Shown here: positions 7,565-15,306 of the stretch, one piece after another
Position numbering within the stretch: position 1 is the first letter of the stretch
How the letters are laid out: each line of letters opens with the position of its first letter
Assembly (NCBI GenBank): GCA_963205115.1
Contig: CAUJHV010000014.1
Span: 186,001-250,000 of the forward strand
DNA from: Pseudomonadota bacterium
Lineage (GTDB): Bacteria > Pseudomonadota > Gammaproteobacteria > Burkholderiales > Burkholderiaceae_C
DNA: 64,000 bases
Direction: 5' to 3'
Made by a program: the position numbers and the translations under genes
The notes under the pieces: model-generated
What the model saw: the letters and a program-made list of their open reading frames with translations, nothing else
Told to the model about the DNA's origin: nothing
Database searches by the model: none

Positions 7565-9064
7565 ATGTCGATGCCCGGTTCTTATGCAATGCCCATGCCG
7601 GAAGGGCCGGGAAAGCTTCCCGACCTGCCGGCGCATCCCGGCCGCCGCAGCCTGTTTCGCCGCCTGATGCTGCGGGCCAGCGCGGTGGCCTTGCTGACCC
7701 TGGCCCTGGTGGCTGCAGCCGGGGTCTGGACGGCCCAGGGCGACATCGACCGTGAACTGCAATCGGTCCTGCGGCTCACGCGCACGCTGGAGCGTCTGAC
7801 ACGGTCCGGCGACGGGCCGGCCGCCGTCGCCGCGCTCTCCATCACCGAGGCAGCGCCACAGGCCTTGCGCCACCTCAGCCTGGGCCTGCGCGACGGGGAC
7901 GGCCGCGTCCAGCTGCAGTGGCCGGTGGAGTCCGAGTCGGCGCCCTGGATCGACGCCCTCGCGCGCTGGCAGGTTCGCTGGGGCGGGGAGCCGGACCTGC
8001 CGCCGGTCGTGTGGTCCGTGCCGCAGGGCGAGGGCGAGCCCTGGACGCTGACGCTGATGCCGGACCCCTTGAGCGAGCGCCGCGAAGCGCTCGCCGACCT
8101 CTCTCGTGTGCTGCTGACGATGGGCCTGGGCACCGTGCTGCTGCTGGTGGTGCTGGGCTGGTCGCTCGCGCGCTCGCTGCGCCCGCTCCAGCGCGTGGCC
8201 GGGGCGCTGGCCGACATCCGCCCTGGCCATACAGCCGCGGCGCGAGAACTTCAAGACGTGCGCCTGCTCGAGATCGACCGGGTGACGCATGCCGTGCACC
8301 GCCTCGCCCAGGCCCTGGATCGCACCGAAGACGAACGCCGGCTGCTCGCGCAGAAGCTGCAGTCGATGCAGGAGGCCGAGCGCCTGCGCCTGGGCCGCGA
8401 ACTGCACGACGAGTGGGGCCAGCGCCTGACCAGCCTGCGCCTGGACGCCGCCTGGCTGGCGCGTCGCCTGGACGGTCAGCCGGAGCTGGCCCAGGCCAGC
8501 CAGCGCATGGGCGAGCAATGCGCCAGCCTGCACGAGGACCTTCGCCAGCGGCTGCGCCTGCTGGCGCCGCGCGACCTGGGCGACGGCGACACCGAAGGCC
8601 TGCGCGAGGCTTTGCAGGACCTGGTCGCGGGCTGGTCGTCCCCGGCAGGCAGCGCTCACCTCGCGGTGGATCTGCGCTGGGAGGACGGGCGCACGCCCGG
8701 TCTGCCCGCAGCGAGCGGCTCGCGCATCGGCGCCGACCTGCTGCTGGCGGTCTACCGCTCGAGCCAGGAAGGCCTGACCAACGTGGCGCGGCACGCCGCC
8801 GCCACACGCGCGGAGTTGGCCGTGCGCATCACGCCGGACCGGCTGCACTGGCAGCTGAGCGACGACGGCATCGGCCTGTCCGACATCGGCGCGGCCGTGC
8901 AGCGCGGCAGCGGGCTGGCCAGCCTGCGCGAACGCGCGTGGTCGCACGGGTCGGAACTGCACATGGACGCCACGCGTCCCGGGGCGGATCGCCCGGGCCT
9001 GACCCTGTCCGCGAGCTTTGCGCTGCAGGATCCGCCCTCACGCGCCGGCGCGGCCGAGAATTGA
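7565..9064 (+). CDS. NarL-type sensor histidine kinase (PedS2-like context)
   Basis: Membrane sensor kinase of about 499 aa. One helix lies at about 38-55, followed by a short periplasmic region of roughly 110 residues, a second helix (LLTMGLGTVLLLVVLGWSLA), a HAMP-like linker, and a HisKA_3 dimerisation box with phosphorylatable His in GRELHDEWGQ. A HATPase domain follows with N-box QEGLTNVARHA and G-box DDGIGL. Several ATGs compete for the start (7565, 7571, 7589, 7595); 7565 is given, and later ones shorten the N-terminus by up to 10 residues. It lies 4 bp from its response regulator and divergent from the TonB receptor. In pseudomonads a kinase/regulator pair of this kind controls calcium/lanthanide dehydrogenase switching; that role here is inferred from context. 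Confidence 0.88.
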   Translation: MSMPGSYAMPMPEGPGKLPDLPAHPGRRSLFRRLMLRASAVALLTLALVAAAGVWTAQGDIDRELQSVLRLTRTLERLTRSGDGPAAVAALSITEAAPQALRHLSLGLRDGDGRVQLQWPVESESAPWIDALARWQVRWGGEPDLPPVVWSVPQGEGEPWTLTLMPDPLSERREALADLSRVLLTMGLGTVLLLVVLGWSLARSLRPLQRVAGALADIRPGHTAAARELQDVRLLEIDRVTHAVHRLAQALDRTEDERRLLAQKLQSMQEAERLRLGRELHDEWGQRLTSLRLDAAWLARRLDGQPELAQASQRMGEQCASLHEDLRQRLRLLAPRDLGDGDTEGLREALQDLVAGWSSPAGSAHLAVDLRWEDGRTPGLPAASGSRIGADLLLAVYRSSQEGLTNVARHAAATRAELAVRITPDRLHWQLSDDGIGLSDIGAAVQRGSGLASLRERAWSHGSELHMDATRPGADRPGLTLSASFALQDPPSRAGAAEN

Positions 9065-9068
9065 CAGG

Positions 9069-9710
9069 ATGAGCGCCACCCGCACCCGCATCATGCTCGT
9101 GGACGACCACGCGTTGGTCATGGCCGGCTATGCCCGTCTGCTGGAACTCGAACCCGACTTCGAGGTCGCGGCCTGCCATGCCACTGCCGAGTCCGCCTAT
9201 GCCGACCTGCAGCGGCAAGCGGCCACCGTTGATCTGGTGATGCTCGACCTGTCGATGCCCGGCCGCAGCGGGCTGGACCTGATGCGCCGAATCCAGATGC
9301 AATGGCCGCGGCTGTGGCTGCTGGTGTGCAGCATGCACGACAGCCCGCCGATGGTGAGCCAGGCGCTGCAGGCGGGCGCCCACGGCTTCATCACCAAGTG
9401 CAGCGACCCGGCGCTGCTGCCGCAGGCGATCCGGGCGATCGTGCGCAGCGAACGCTTCCTGTCGCCCGACGTACGCGCAGCAGAGCAGCACGCGTCCGCT
9501 GCCGCGCCGCACGATGCACTGAGCCCGCGCGAATTCGATGTCTTCATCCGGCTGGCGCACGGCGACAGCCTCGAGCAGATCGCACAGACGCTGAACATCG
9601 CGCCCAAGACGGCCGCCAACCTGCAGACGCAGATCCGCACCAAGCTCGATCTGGCAAATGCGACGGAGCTGCTGCGCTATGCGCGCCAGCACCGCATCGT
9701 GTTCGACTGA
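9069..9710 (+). CDS. LuxR/NarL-family response regulator
   Basis: Response regulator of 213 aa. The receiver domain (about 1-125) has acidic pocket Asp12-Asp13, phosphoacceptor Asp60 in VMLDLSMPG, and the conserved Lys in FITK. A LuxR-type helix-turn-helix (about 145-205) begins LSPREFDVF and includes IAQTLNIAPKTAANLQTQI. The ATG at 9069 follows the kinase stop with a 4-bp gap, so the two are co-transcribed and presumably a cognate pair. Likely targets are the PQQ dehydrogenase and associated genes, by analogy with AgmR/ExaE/PedR; no binding site could be assigned. Confidence 0.9.
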   Translation: MSATRTRIMLVDDHALVMAGYARLLELEPDFEVAACHATAESAYADLQRQAATVDLVMLDLSMPGRSGLDLMRRIQMQWPRLWLLVCSMHDSPPMVSQALQAGAHGFITKCSDPALLPQAIRAIVRSERFLSPDVRAAEQHASAAAPHDALSPREFDVFIRLAHGDSLEQIAQTLNIAPKTAANLQTQIRTKLDLANATELLRYARQHRIVFD

Positions 9711-9749
9711 AGCCGTGAAGACCCGGCCAGGCACATCACGAGCCCGGAC

Positions 9750-10745
9750 TCAGGGGCGTCGTGCCAGACCCAGGCGTTCGACCGTGCGCTGCTCCGTCAC
9801 GTAGGCCGCCCGCATGCTGCGCCCGTATTCGTCGGGGCCGAGGTAGGCCAGCTCCTGGTCGTACTTGGCCAGTTCGGCCAGGTGCAACGGGTCGTGGATG
9901 GCGGCCTTGAAGGCATCGTGCAGCACGCGCACCACGTCCGGCGGCAACCCGGCAGGGCCGGCCAGGCCGTAGGGCGATTGCGCGACGATGCCCAGGCCCA
10001 GTTCCTTCAGCGTCGGCACGGAAGACCAGCGCCGGGTGCGGCGTTCACCGAAGGTGGCCAGCAGGCGCAACTGCCCGCCGTCGACAAACGGCGCGAAACC
10101 GTTGGAGTTGACACCGGCCATCACCTGGCCCGAAGACACCGCCAGCATCTGCTCCGAGGTGCCCTTGTAGGGCACGTGCACGAATTCGAGGCCGCGGCTG
10201 CCAAAAAGCTGGTCGAGCACCACATGCGGCGTCGTACCCACGCCGTTGGTCGAAACAGTCAGTCGCCCCGGATTCGCGCGCGCCCAGCCGAAGAGGTCGT
10301 CCACCGACTTGAAGCCGCTGCCCGCCGGCACCACGATGCCGAAGGTGACGCCGCTGATCTGCAGGAGCGGCGTGGTGTCGCGGATCGGATCCCACAGCAC
10401 CTTCTGCGTCCACGGCGCGCGGAACACCGGCTGCGGCAGCTGCGCAATCGTGTAGCCATCGGGCGCCGCCTGCTGCAGCACCGGCATCACCAGCGTGCCG
10501 CCCGCGCCCGCACGGTTGTCGACCATGACCCGCTGGCCGAGGTGCTGGCCGGCCAGTTCGGCGATGAGCCGCAGCGTCAGGTCCGTCGCGCCGCCCGCAG
10601 GCCAGGGCACCCACAGCGTGATGGGGCGCGAGGGATAACGGTCAGCCTGAACGGCTGCGCTGGCACTGGCCATGGTCACGGCCATCGTGGCGCCGGCCAG
10701 GTGCTTGAGCACCTCGCGCCGCTGCAGCGCCACCGGGTGTTTCAT
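9750..10745 (-). CDS. Bug/TctC-family periplasmic substrate-binding protein
   Basis: Tripartite-tricarboxylate-type (Bug) binding protein, about 331 aa. The twin-arginine-like N-terminus (QRREVLKHLAG) leads into a signal sequence ending about ASASAAVQA. Bug-family hallmarks are YPSRPITLWVPWPAGGATD, the DNRAGAGGTL loop and VPYKGTSEQ. No TctA/TctB membrane partners are nearby, as is common for the expanded Bug family in Burkholderiales. Two starts are possible: ATG 10745 gives a 4-nt ATGA overlap with the preceding gene, while ATG 10751 adds two residues. It is the last gene of a long overlapping operon with quinoprotein transport genes, so its ligand may be a carboxylate product of alcohol oxidation; that is inference. 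Confidence 0.88.
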   Translation of the reverse strand: MKHPVALQRREVLKHLAGATMAVTMASASAAVQADRYPSRPITLWVPWPAGGATDLTLRLIAELAGQHLGQRVMVDNRAGAGGTLVMPVLQQAAPDGYTIAQLPQPVFRAPWTQKVLWDPIRDTTPLLQISGVTFGIVVPAGSGFKSVDDLFGWARANPGRLTVSTNGVGTTPHVVLDQLFGSRGLEFVHVPYKGTSEQMLAVSSGQVMAGVNSNGFAPFVDGGQLRLLATFGERRTRRWSSVPTLKELGLGIVAQSPYGLAGPAGLPPDVVRVLHDAFKAAIHDPLHLAELAKYDQELAYLGPDEYGRSMRAAYVTEQRTVERLGLARRP

Positions 10746-11488
10746 TTCCATGTGGTCAGGTCCATTGTCAGCGTGCCGCCCACCAGGAAGGTCGACTGCG
10801 CGGGCTCTTCACGCACCAGGCGCACCAGGCCCGGTCCGGGGCAATACCACTCCGTGGTGGTCAACGGCATGTCACGCCAACCCACCACCGGGTCGGCAAA
10901 CAGCTTGAGGCTGGCCCGCCCGCGCACACGCACGCAGCGTTCGAAACGGCCCACGCGCGTCTGGACGGATTCGTCCACGGCCTCGATCGTGTAGTTCATC
11001 GGAACCGCCGGGTGCGTATGGCGGATTTCGGGCGGAAACTCCTGGCGCCGCCGCAGCATGTAGGCGGTGGTCGTGTGCTGCCAGCCCGTGCCCGCGGCCA
11101 GCGGCATCTTCAGCACGTAGCGGGCCTGCTTGTCCGGCTGCGGCTCTTCTTCCAGATCGCTCTTGGTGGCCACGCGGAAGATGCCGGTGTCGTCGCTTCG
11201 CAGATACCAGTCGACGCCGTCCGCGCTGCGGCGCCGCCAGGCCGTGGCATCGCCCAGCGTGGCACGGCCTTCCGTGGTGATCGTGCGGGTCTCGTGCTCG
11301 ACGGTGTTGTTCTCCCACTCGATGCGCACGTCGTAGTCCCAGCGGTGCCCGGGTTCGAGCGGGAACAGCGCCGACGACGGCGCCGGGCTGCAGCCCGCAG
11401 CCGCGACCGCCGCCGCAAGCCAGGCGACCCGTGCCCGCCGGATGCGCGCGCAGCGGGAAACCACAGGGCCAGCCGCTTGGACCATCAT
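10742..11488 (-). CDS. Hypothetical lipoprotein in the channel module
   Basis: Predicted lipoprotein of 248 aa, family not recognised. A basic N-terminus precedes a hydrophobic stretch and a lipobox ending AAAGC at about residue 33. The mature part opens with LFPLEPGHRWDYDVRIEW, the kind of beta-rich start seen in outer-membrane or periplasmic lipoproteins of unknown function, and continues with predicted beta strands. Two adjacent ATGs (11488, 11485) exist; 11488 gives an ATGA overlap with the upstream gene, whereas 11485 would overlap its stop by one base. It belongs to the MotA/TolQ - ExbD-like - two-helix - lipoprotein group and could be the outer-membrane anchor of that assembly, an inference from gene order alone. 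Confidence 0.75.
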   Translation of the reverse strand: MMVQAAGPVVSRCARIRRARVAWLAAAVAAAGCSPAPSSALFPLEPGHRWDYDVRIEWENNTVEHETRTITTEGRATLGDATAWRRRSADGVDWYLRSDDTGIFRVATKSDLEEEPQPDKQARYVLKMPLAAGTGWQHTTTAYMLRRRQEFPPEIRHTHPAVPMNYTIEAVDESVQTRVGRFERCVRVRGRASLKLFADPVVGWRDMPLTTTEWYCPGPGLVRLVREEPAQSTFLVGGTLTMDLTTWK

Positions 11489-11985
11489 TTCTCCGGCAAC
11501 TGCGGTTGCGGCAGGTCGCGGATCTTCACGTTCTGCTCGTCGCTGCCCGGTCGCAGCCAGGACAGGCCCTTGGGTCCGGTCTTCGGCTCCGTCGTCCCCA
11601 TCTGCGAGACGCCCTGGCGCACCTTCTTCATGCCTTCGTTGAGCAGGGAGTGCATGTCCTTGGTGTAGGGCAACTGGTAGGCGCGGGGCCGGGCGGCCGG
11701 CTTGCCGCCCTCCAGCGCATTGACCCACACATACAGCGCGCCAGGTCGCGCTTTCGTGGGCTCTTCGATCACCGCGGCCAACAGCACGAAGCGTTCGGGC
11801 AAGGCTTGTCGTCCGGGCCAGCCCCAGACCTCGTCGAGCGCGAGGTCGGCCGAAAAGTACAGGCCGGTGACCGCCGCCACGACCAGCGCCTTGGCCCAGC
11901 GCGGCCAGGGCGAAGCCAGCAGCGCCAGCGCCGCCAGGAAGGCCAGCGCCACGAAGGCCCAGAGTAGTCCGTCGGTGGCGCTCAT
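11485..11985 (-). CDS. Hypothetical two-helix membrane protein in the channel module
   Basis: Unrecognised protein of 166 aa. Two closely spaced hydrophobic helices (about 7-26 and 32-48) are followed by an extramembrane domain of about 110 residues containing FVLLAAVIEEPTKARPGALYVW and ending in a proline-rich tail (LPQPQLPEK). Topology suggests a short hairpin anchor with a soluble C-terminal domain. Its start overlaps the stop of the ExbD-like gene (TGATG), and its stop overlaps the start of the lipoprotein gene (ATGA), so production is likely stoichiometrically linked to both. No function can be assigned. Confidence 0.75.
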   Translation of the reverse strand: MSATDGLLWAFVALAFLAALALLASPWPRWAKALVVAAVTGLYFSADLALDEVWGWPGRQALPERFVLLAAVIEEPTKARPGALYVWVNALEGGKPAARPRAYQLPYTKDMHSLLNEGMKKVRQGVSQMGTTEPKTGPKGLSWLRPGSDEQNVKIRDLPQPQLPEK

Positions 11986-12587
11986 CAGATCCTTTCGACC
12001 AGCTTCTTGGCCAGGGTGTTGACGCCGGTGACGAGCCCGTCGCGGTCGACGGTGAAGCGCACGGCGGTGGCCTCGTCGCCCTTGCGCTGCAGGGTCGCCG
12101 TGCCGTAGAAGACAACCTCGGCACGCGGATTCACCTTCACGACCGACACGTTCGCCGTGACCGGCTCGCCGTTCTGGGTGTCGTAGTAGTGCAGGTTCAC
12201 CGTGTATTCGCCAGGCGCGAATCCGCGGATCGTCACCACCTCCTGGTTCAGCGGGTTCACGACCTTCTGGCCGTTGATGACGATGGTGTCGTTGGACAGG
12301 CCACGGTCGTCGCGATCCAGATGCATCATGCCGCCCTCTCGCGCACGGAACCACACGAGGTTGCCGCCCGGATCCTGGACCCAGGTGTCGAGGTCGTTGG
12401 GGTTCAGGTCCGGCCAGGTGACCGTGATGATGAACTCGGCCTTGGCATCGATCACCCCGCTCTTGGCCTTGGGATTCATCGCGATCATCGCGACGGCAAA
12501 AAGCATCACGAAGGCCAGCAGCGTGTTGAACAACAGGTCCGAGAACGGGTCCAGTTCGTCGAAGCGACGCTTGCGCAGGACGGCCAT
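11985..12587 (-). CDS. ExbD/TolR-like protein with YfaP (DUF2135)-like domain
   Basis: Protein of 200 aa with a single N-terminal helix (about 17-37) preceded by DELDPFSD; Asp17 at the helix start matches the proton-path Asp of ExbD/TolR. Instead of the usual short ExbD periplasmic fold, a beta-rich domain (about 50-200) follows with DLDTWVQDPGGNLVWF, GGMMHLDRDDRG and FAPGEYTVNLHYYD. These elements resemble YfaP/DUF2135 domains (metal-binding-looking Asp clusters, then a G-Y-V strand). The gene lies 3 bp after the MotA/TolQ-like gene and overlaps the next gene. I infer a proton-driven stator pair with a novel periplasmic head; the partner is unknown. Confidence 0.75.
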   Translation of the reverse strand: MAVLRKRRFDELDPFSDLLFNTLLAFVMLFAVAMIAMNPKAKSGVIDAKAEFIITVTWPDLNPNDLDTWVQDPGGNLVWFRAREGGMMHLDRDDRGLSNDTIVINGQKVVNPLNQEVVTIRGFAPGEYTVNLHYYDTQNGEPVTANVSVVKVNPRAEVVFYGTATLQRKGDEATAVRFTVDRDGLVTGVNTLAKKLVERI

Positions 12588-12590
12588 GGC

Positions 12591-13277
12591 TCAGGCGCCG
12601 GATGCCAGCGGGTCGCCCGCCCGCTGCGGTCGATCGGCCAGGATGTCGGCCACCAGGCGGTCGGCCGTGCGGTCCAGCAGCAGCAACTGCAGGCCCAGCC
12701 ACAGGTTGGCGATCAGGCCCACCAGCGTCGTGTACAGCGCGATGGCCATGCCCTGCGTCATCTGCTTGAGCAGGTTCTGCACCTGGTCCAGGTCGAAGCT
12801 GGGCATGCGGCCGATCTGCGTGGCCATCACGATGAAGCCGACCACCGTGCCCAGCAGGCCCAGCTTGATGCAGGCCGCTGCAAACCACCAGGCCGTCTCG
12901 TGCGGGCCGTGGCTGCGTTCGCCCAGCAACTGCGTGGCGATGTCGGGCATCGACAGGCGCTCGGCCCGGTAGGCCTCGCGCCACGGCGCCTGCGCGGCGG
13001 CCTGCAGGTGCAGACGCCAGGCGCGCAGGCCGCACCACAGCGTGACCACGACCGTCAGCAGCACGATGCCCACGCTGATGCCGCTGGGGTCGCCCTCGAC
13101 CAAGGCGCGCCACAGGCCGCGCTGCTGCATCCACCAGGCCGCAAACGCCGCCAGCCCGGCCTGCGCCGCCCAGGCCCAGAACAACAACTGCGCCATGCGC
13201 GACAAGTGGCTGTCCTGCCGTGCCGATGTGCCGGCGCCCCCCACCGAAGGCCTGCGCCAGCGCGCGAGCAGATTCAT
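12591..13277 (-). CDS. MotA/TolQ/ExbB-family proton channel protein
   Basis: Inner-membrane protein of 228 aa. Helices lie at about 33-51, 71-91, 133-155 and 168-195. The family signature is in the C-terminal half: KLGLLGTVVGFIVMATQIG, then TQGMAIALYTTLVGLIANL, the paired helices that form the ion path in ExbB/TolQ. ATG 13277 overlaps the stop of the ABC permease gene (ATGA). The next gene encodes an ExbD-like partner. It differs from the canonical exbB at 56672-57538 in lacking a signal-peptide/Ala-Pro extension, and it sits inside a quinoprotein-associated transport operon, so it probably energises something other than the TonB system. Confidence 0.85.
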   Translation of the reverse strand: MNLLARWRRPSVGGAGTSARQDSHLSRMAQLLFWAWAAQAGLAAFAAWWMQQRGLWRALVEGDPSGISVGIVLLTVVVTLWCGLRAWRLHLQAAAQAPWREAYRAERLSMPDIATQLLGERSHGPHETAWWFAAACIKLGLLGTVVGFIVMATQIGRMPSFDLDQVQNLLKQMTQGMAIALYTTLVGLIANLWLGLQLLLLDRTADRLVADILADRPQRAGDPLASGA

Positions 13278-14131
13278 GCAGGTCCCCCCGGCCGTTTGCC
13301 TAACGCACCAAATCCGCGCTGCGGGTCGTAGCCCCAGCTCGCCGCCGCGAAGCACACGGCCAGGGTGCCCAGCACGATCCAGGGCGACAGGCCCGGGTCC
13401 TTGCCGTACATCGCAAAGCGCAGCCACTCCACCGCATGCGTGAAGGGATTGAAGCGAGCTATCTGGTAGACCCAGTTGGCGCCGGACTCCTCGAGCTTCC
13501 ACAGCGGATACAGCGCGGTGGACATGAAATACATCGGGAAGATGACGAAGTTCATCGTGCCGGCGAAGTTCTCCAGCTGCTTGATGTGCACCGACAGCAG
13601 CAGCCCCAGTGCGCCCAGCATCAGTGCGCCGGCCACCGCGGCCAGCAGCACGTGCGGCGTCTGCGGGCCCAGCAAGGGCAGCTCCGTGCCGATGAGCCAC
13701 GCGACGATCACGAAGGCCAGCGCCTGCAGCAGGGACAGCACAGCGGTGGCGGTGAGCTTGCTCAGCAGGATCCAGGGCCGCGGCAGCGGTGCCGTCAGCA
13801 GCAGCCGCATCAGGCCCATCTCCCGGTCGTAGACCATGGCCAGGCTGCTTTGCATGCCGTTGAACAGCAGCACCATGCCGATCAGGCCGGGCGCGATGTA
13901 GACGTCGTAGGGGATATAGGTGTCGTAGGGCTCGACGATGGCCACGCCGAAAACGTTGCGAAAGCCCGCGGCAAACACCGCCAGCCACAGCAGCGGGCGC
14001 ACCAGCGCCGAGACCAGACGGCCGTACTGGCGTCCGAACTTCATCAACTCGCGCGCGACGATCGCGCGCATGGCCTGCCAGGCGTGCGGCAGGCCATGGC
14101 GGGCGCCGCTGTCGGCTGGCGAGGGGCTCAC
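13274..14131 (-). CDS. ABC-2-type permease of the PQQ-dependent alcohol dehydrogenase system
   Basis: Integral membrane subunit of 285 aa of the ABC transporter that accompanies PQQ alcohol dehydrogenases (PedC-like). An amphipathic region with IVARELMKFGRQYGRL precedes about six helices; the DYEMG-like cytoplasmic motif appears as YDREMGLMRLLLTAPLPR and the late FPMYFMSTALYPL segment is typical of ABC-2 exporters. GTG 14131 is chosen because it overlaps the stop of the substrate-binding gene (GTGA) and gives the expected length; longer starts run into the neighbouring gene. The ABC-2 type normally exports, which is unusual next to a substrate-binding protein. Confidence 0.88.
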   Translation of the reverse strand: MSPSPADSGARHGLPHAWQAMRAIVARELMKFGRQYGRLVSALVRPLLWLAVFAAGFRNVFGVAIVEPYDTYIPYDVYIAPGLIGMVLLFNGMQSSLAMVYDREMGLMRLLLTAPLPRPWILLSKLTATAVLSLLQALAFVIVAWLIGTELPLLGPQTPHVLLAAVAGALMLGALGLLLSVHIKQLENFAGTMNFVIFPMYFMSTALYPLWKLEESGANWVYQIARFNPFTHAVEWLRFAMYGKDPGLSPWIVLGTLAVCFAAASWGYDPQRGFGALGKRPGGPA

Positions 14132-15306
14132 GGTCTGGCCTTGCACAGCTTCTCCGGCTCGTCGGCACCCACGGTGTCCAGGTTGTTCTTGGGGTGCAGG
14201 ACGCCGTCGGCCGGGGCCATCGCCACCACGCTGCCGCCATCGGTCAGCAACACCGGCTGGCGCAGCTGACCATCCCACGGGCGGAAGCTCATCGACACTC
14301 CCTTGGAGCCATCGAGCTCGCCCTCCGCCAGCGCCTTGTGCAGTGCCGGCAGCGGGCCTTTCGGCGCGGCCACGGCAGCAGCCACCAGCGCTTTGCCGGC
14401 CATCCAGGCCGGCCAGTCCATGGTGCCCATCGGACGCCCCGCGGCCTTCGTCAGGCGCCGGGTCACCTGCGGCGCGCCGAAGCGCTCGAACTTGGGCGAC
14501 CAGGCCACAGCCACCAGGCCACCGTCGCCGACCACCGGTCGCGGAAGGGCTGTGCGGTAGGGCAGCGAGGCGGCGAACTCGCCGTCGCTGTCGACCACCC
14601 AGACGACGTCGTAGCTGCCCGACGTCAACAGCACGGGATTGGCCAGATCCCGCTCGCGCGGGTCCGCCGAGAGCTTGAAGGGCTTGCTGCCCGCCAGCTT
14701 CAGACCGTAGCGGCGCAGCGTGGCCTGCACGGTAGCGGACCGTTCGCGGTCCGCGTCGGACGGTCCGCTGAGCAGGAGCACCTGTCGCCAGTTGCGTTGC
14801 ACGAGGAACTGGGCCAGGGCATCGGCGCGCATGCGCTCGCTGGGCACCAGGTGGAACAGGTTGCGTCGGCAGTCCTGCTGGCGCAGGGCATCGGACGTGG
14901 CGCCCACGTTGAGCACCGGCAGCTTGCCGCCTTCGGCGGCCGCGATGGTCCAGGCCGCGGGCAGGTCGGCGACGACGGCTGCATGGCCGGCTTTCTCGGC
15001 ACGGGCCGCCGCCGCCCGCGCCTGGGCGGCATCCGACACGGGCACGAGCTCGAACTCGAGCCGCGCGCCCGCGGCGTCCAGCTCGAGCTGCGCCTCGCCG
15101 ATCGCCACCTTGAACGCATCCACGGCCGGACCGCCCGGATGGCCAAGAAAACCGCGCTCAAGGCGCGAGCGCGAGAGCCGGCTGTCGTCCTGCGGTGCCA
15201 GCACGGTGACCTTGAACGTGGCGCCCTGCGCCACCAGCGCCGCCAGCAGGCCACCCGCCAGAACGAAGCCGCGCAGCGGCCGGGGCATCGCCATCGCCTG
15301 CGTCAC
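14128..15306 (-). CDS. ABC substrate-binding protein, PQQ-dependent alcohol dehydrogenase system
   Basis: Periplasmic binding protein of 392 aa related to the branched-chain amino-acid (Peripla_BP_6) fold. A signal peptide covers about 1-29 (LAALVAQGATF). The N-lobe includes ADLPAAWTIAAAE and LPVLNVGATSD; the hinge and C-lobe include VVWVVDSDGEF and PMGTMDWPAWMAGKAL. Members of this family occur only beside quinoprotein dehydrogenases. The GTG at 15306 overlaps the stop of the beta-propeller gene (GTGA); ATGs 12 and 18 bp downstream are alternatives. It partners an ATPase and an ABC-2 permease in the same operon. The ligand is unknown: an alcohol, aldehyde, acid or cofactor-related compound are all possible. 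Confidence 0.87.
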   Translation of the reverse strand: MTQAMAMPRPLRGFVLAGGLLAALVAQGATFKVTVLAPQDDSRLSRSRLERGFLGHPGGPAVDAFKVAIGEAQLELDAAGARLEFELVPVSDAAQARAAAARAEKAGHAAVVADLPAAWTIAAAEGGKLPVLNVGATSDALRQQDCRRNLFHLVPSERMRADALAQFLVQRNWRQVLLLSGPSDADRERSATVQATLRRYGLKLAGSKPFKLSADPRERDLANPVLLTSGSYDVVWVVDSDGEFAASLPYRTALPRPVVGDGGLVAVAWSPKFERFGAPQVTRRLTKAAGRPMGTMDWPAWMAGKALVAAAVAAPKGPLPALHKALAEGELDGSKGVSMSFRPWDGQLRQPVLLTDGGSVVAMAPADGVLHPKNNLDTVGADEPEKLCKARP

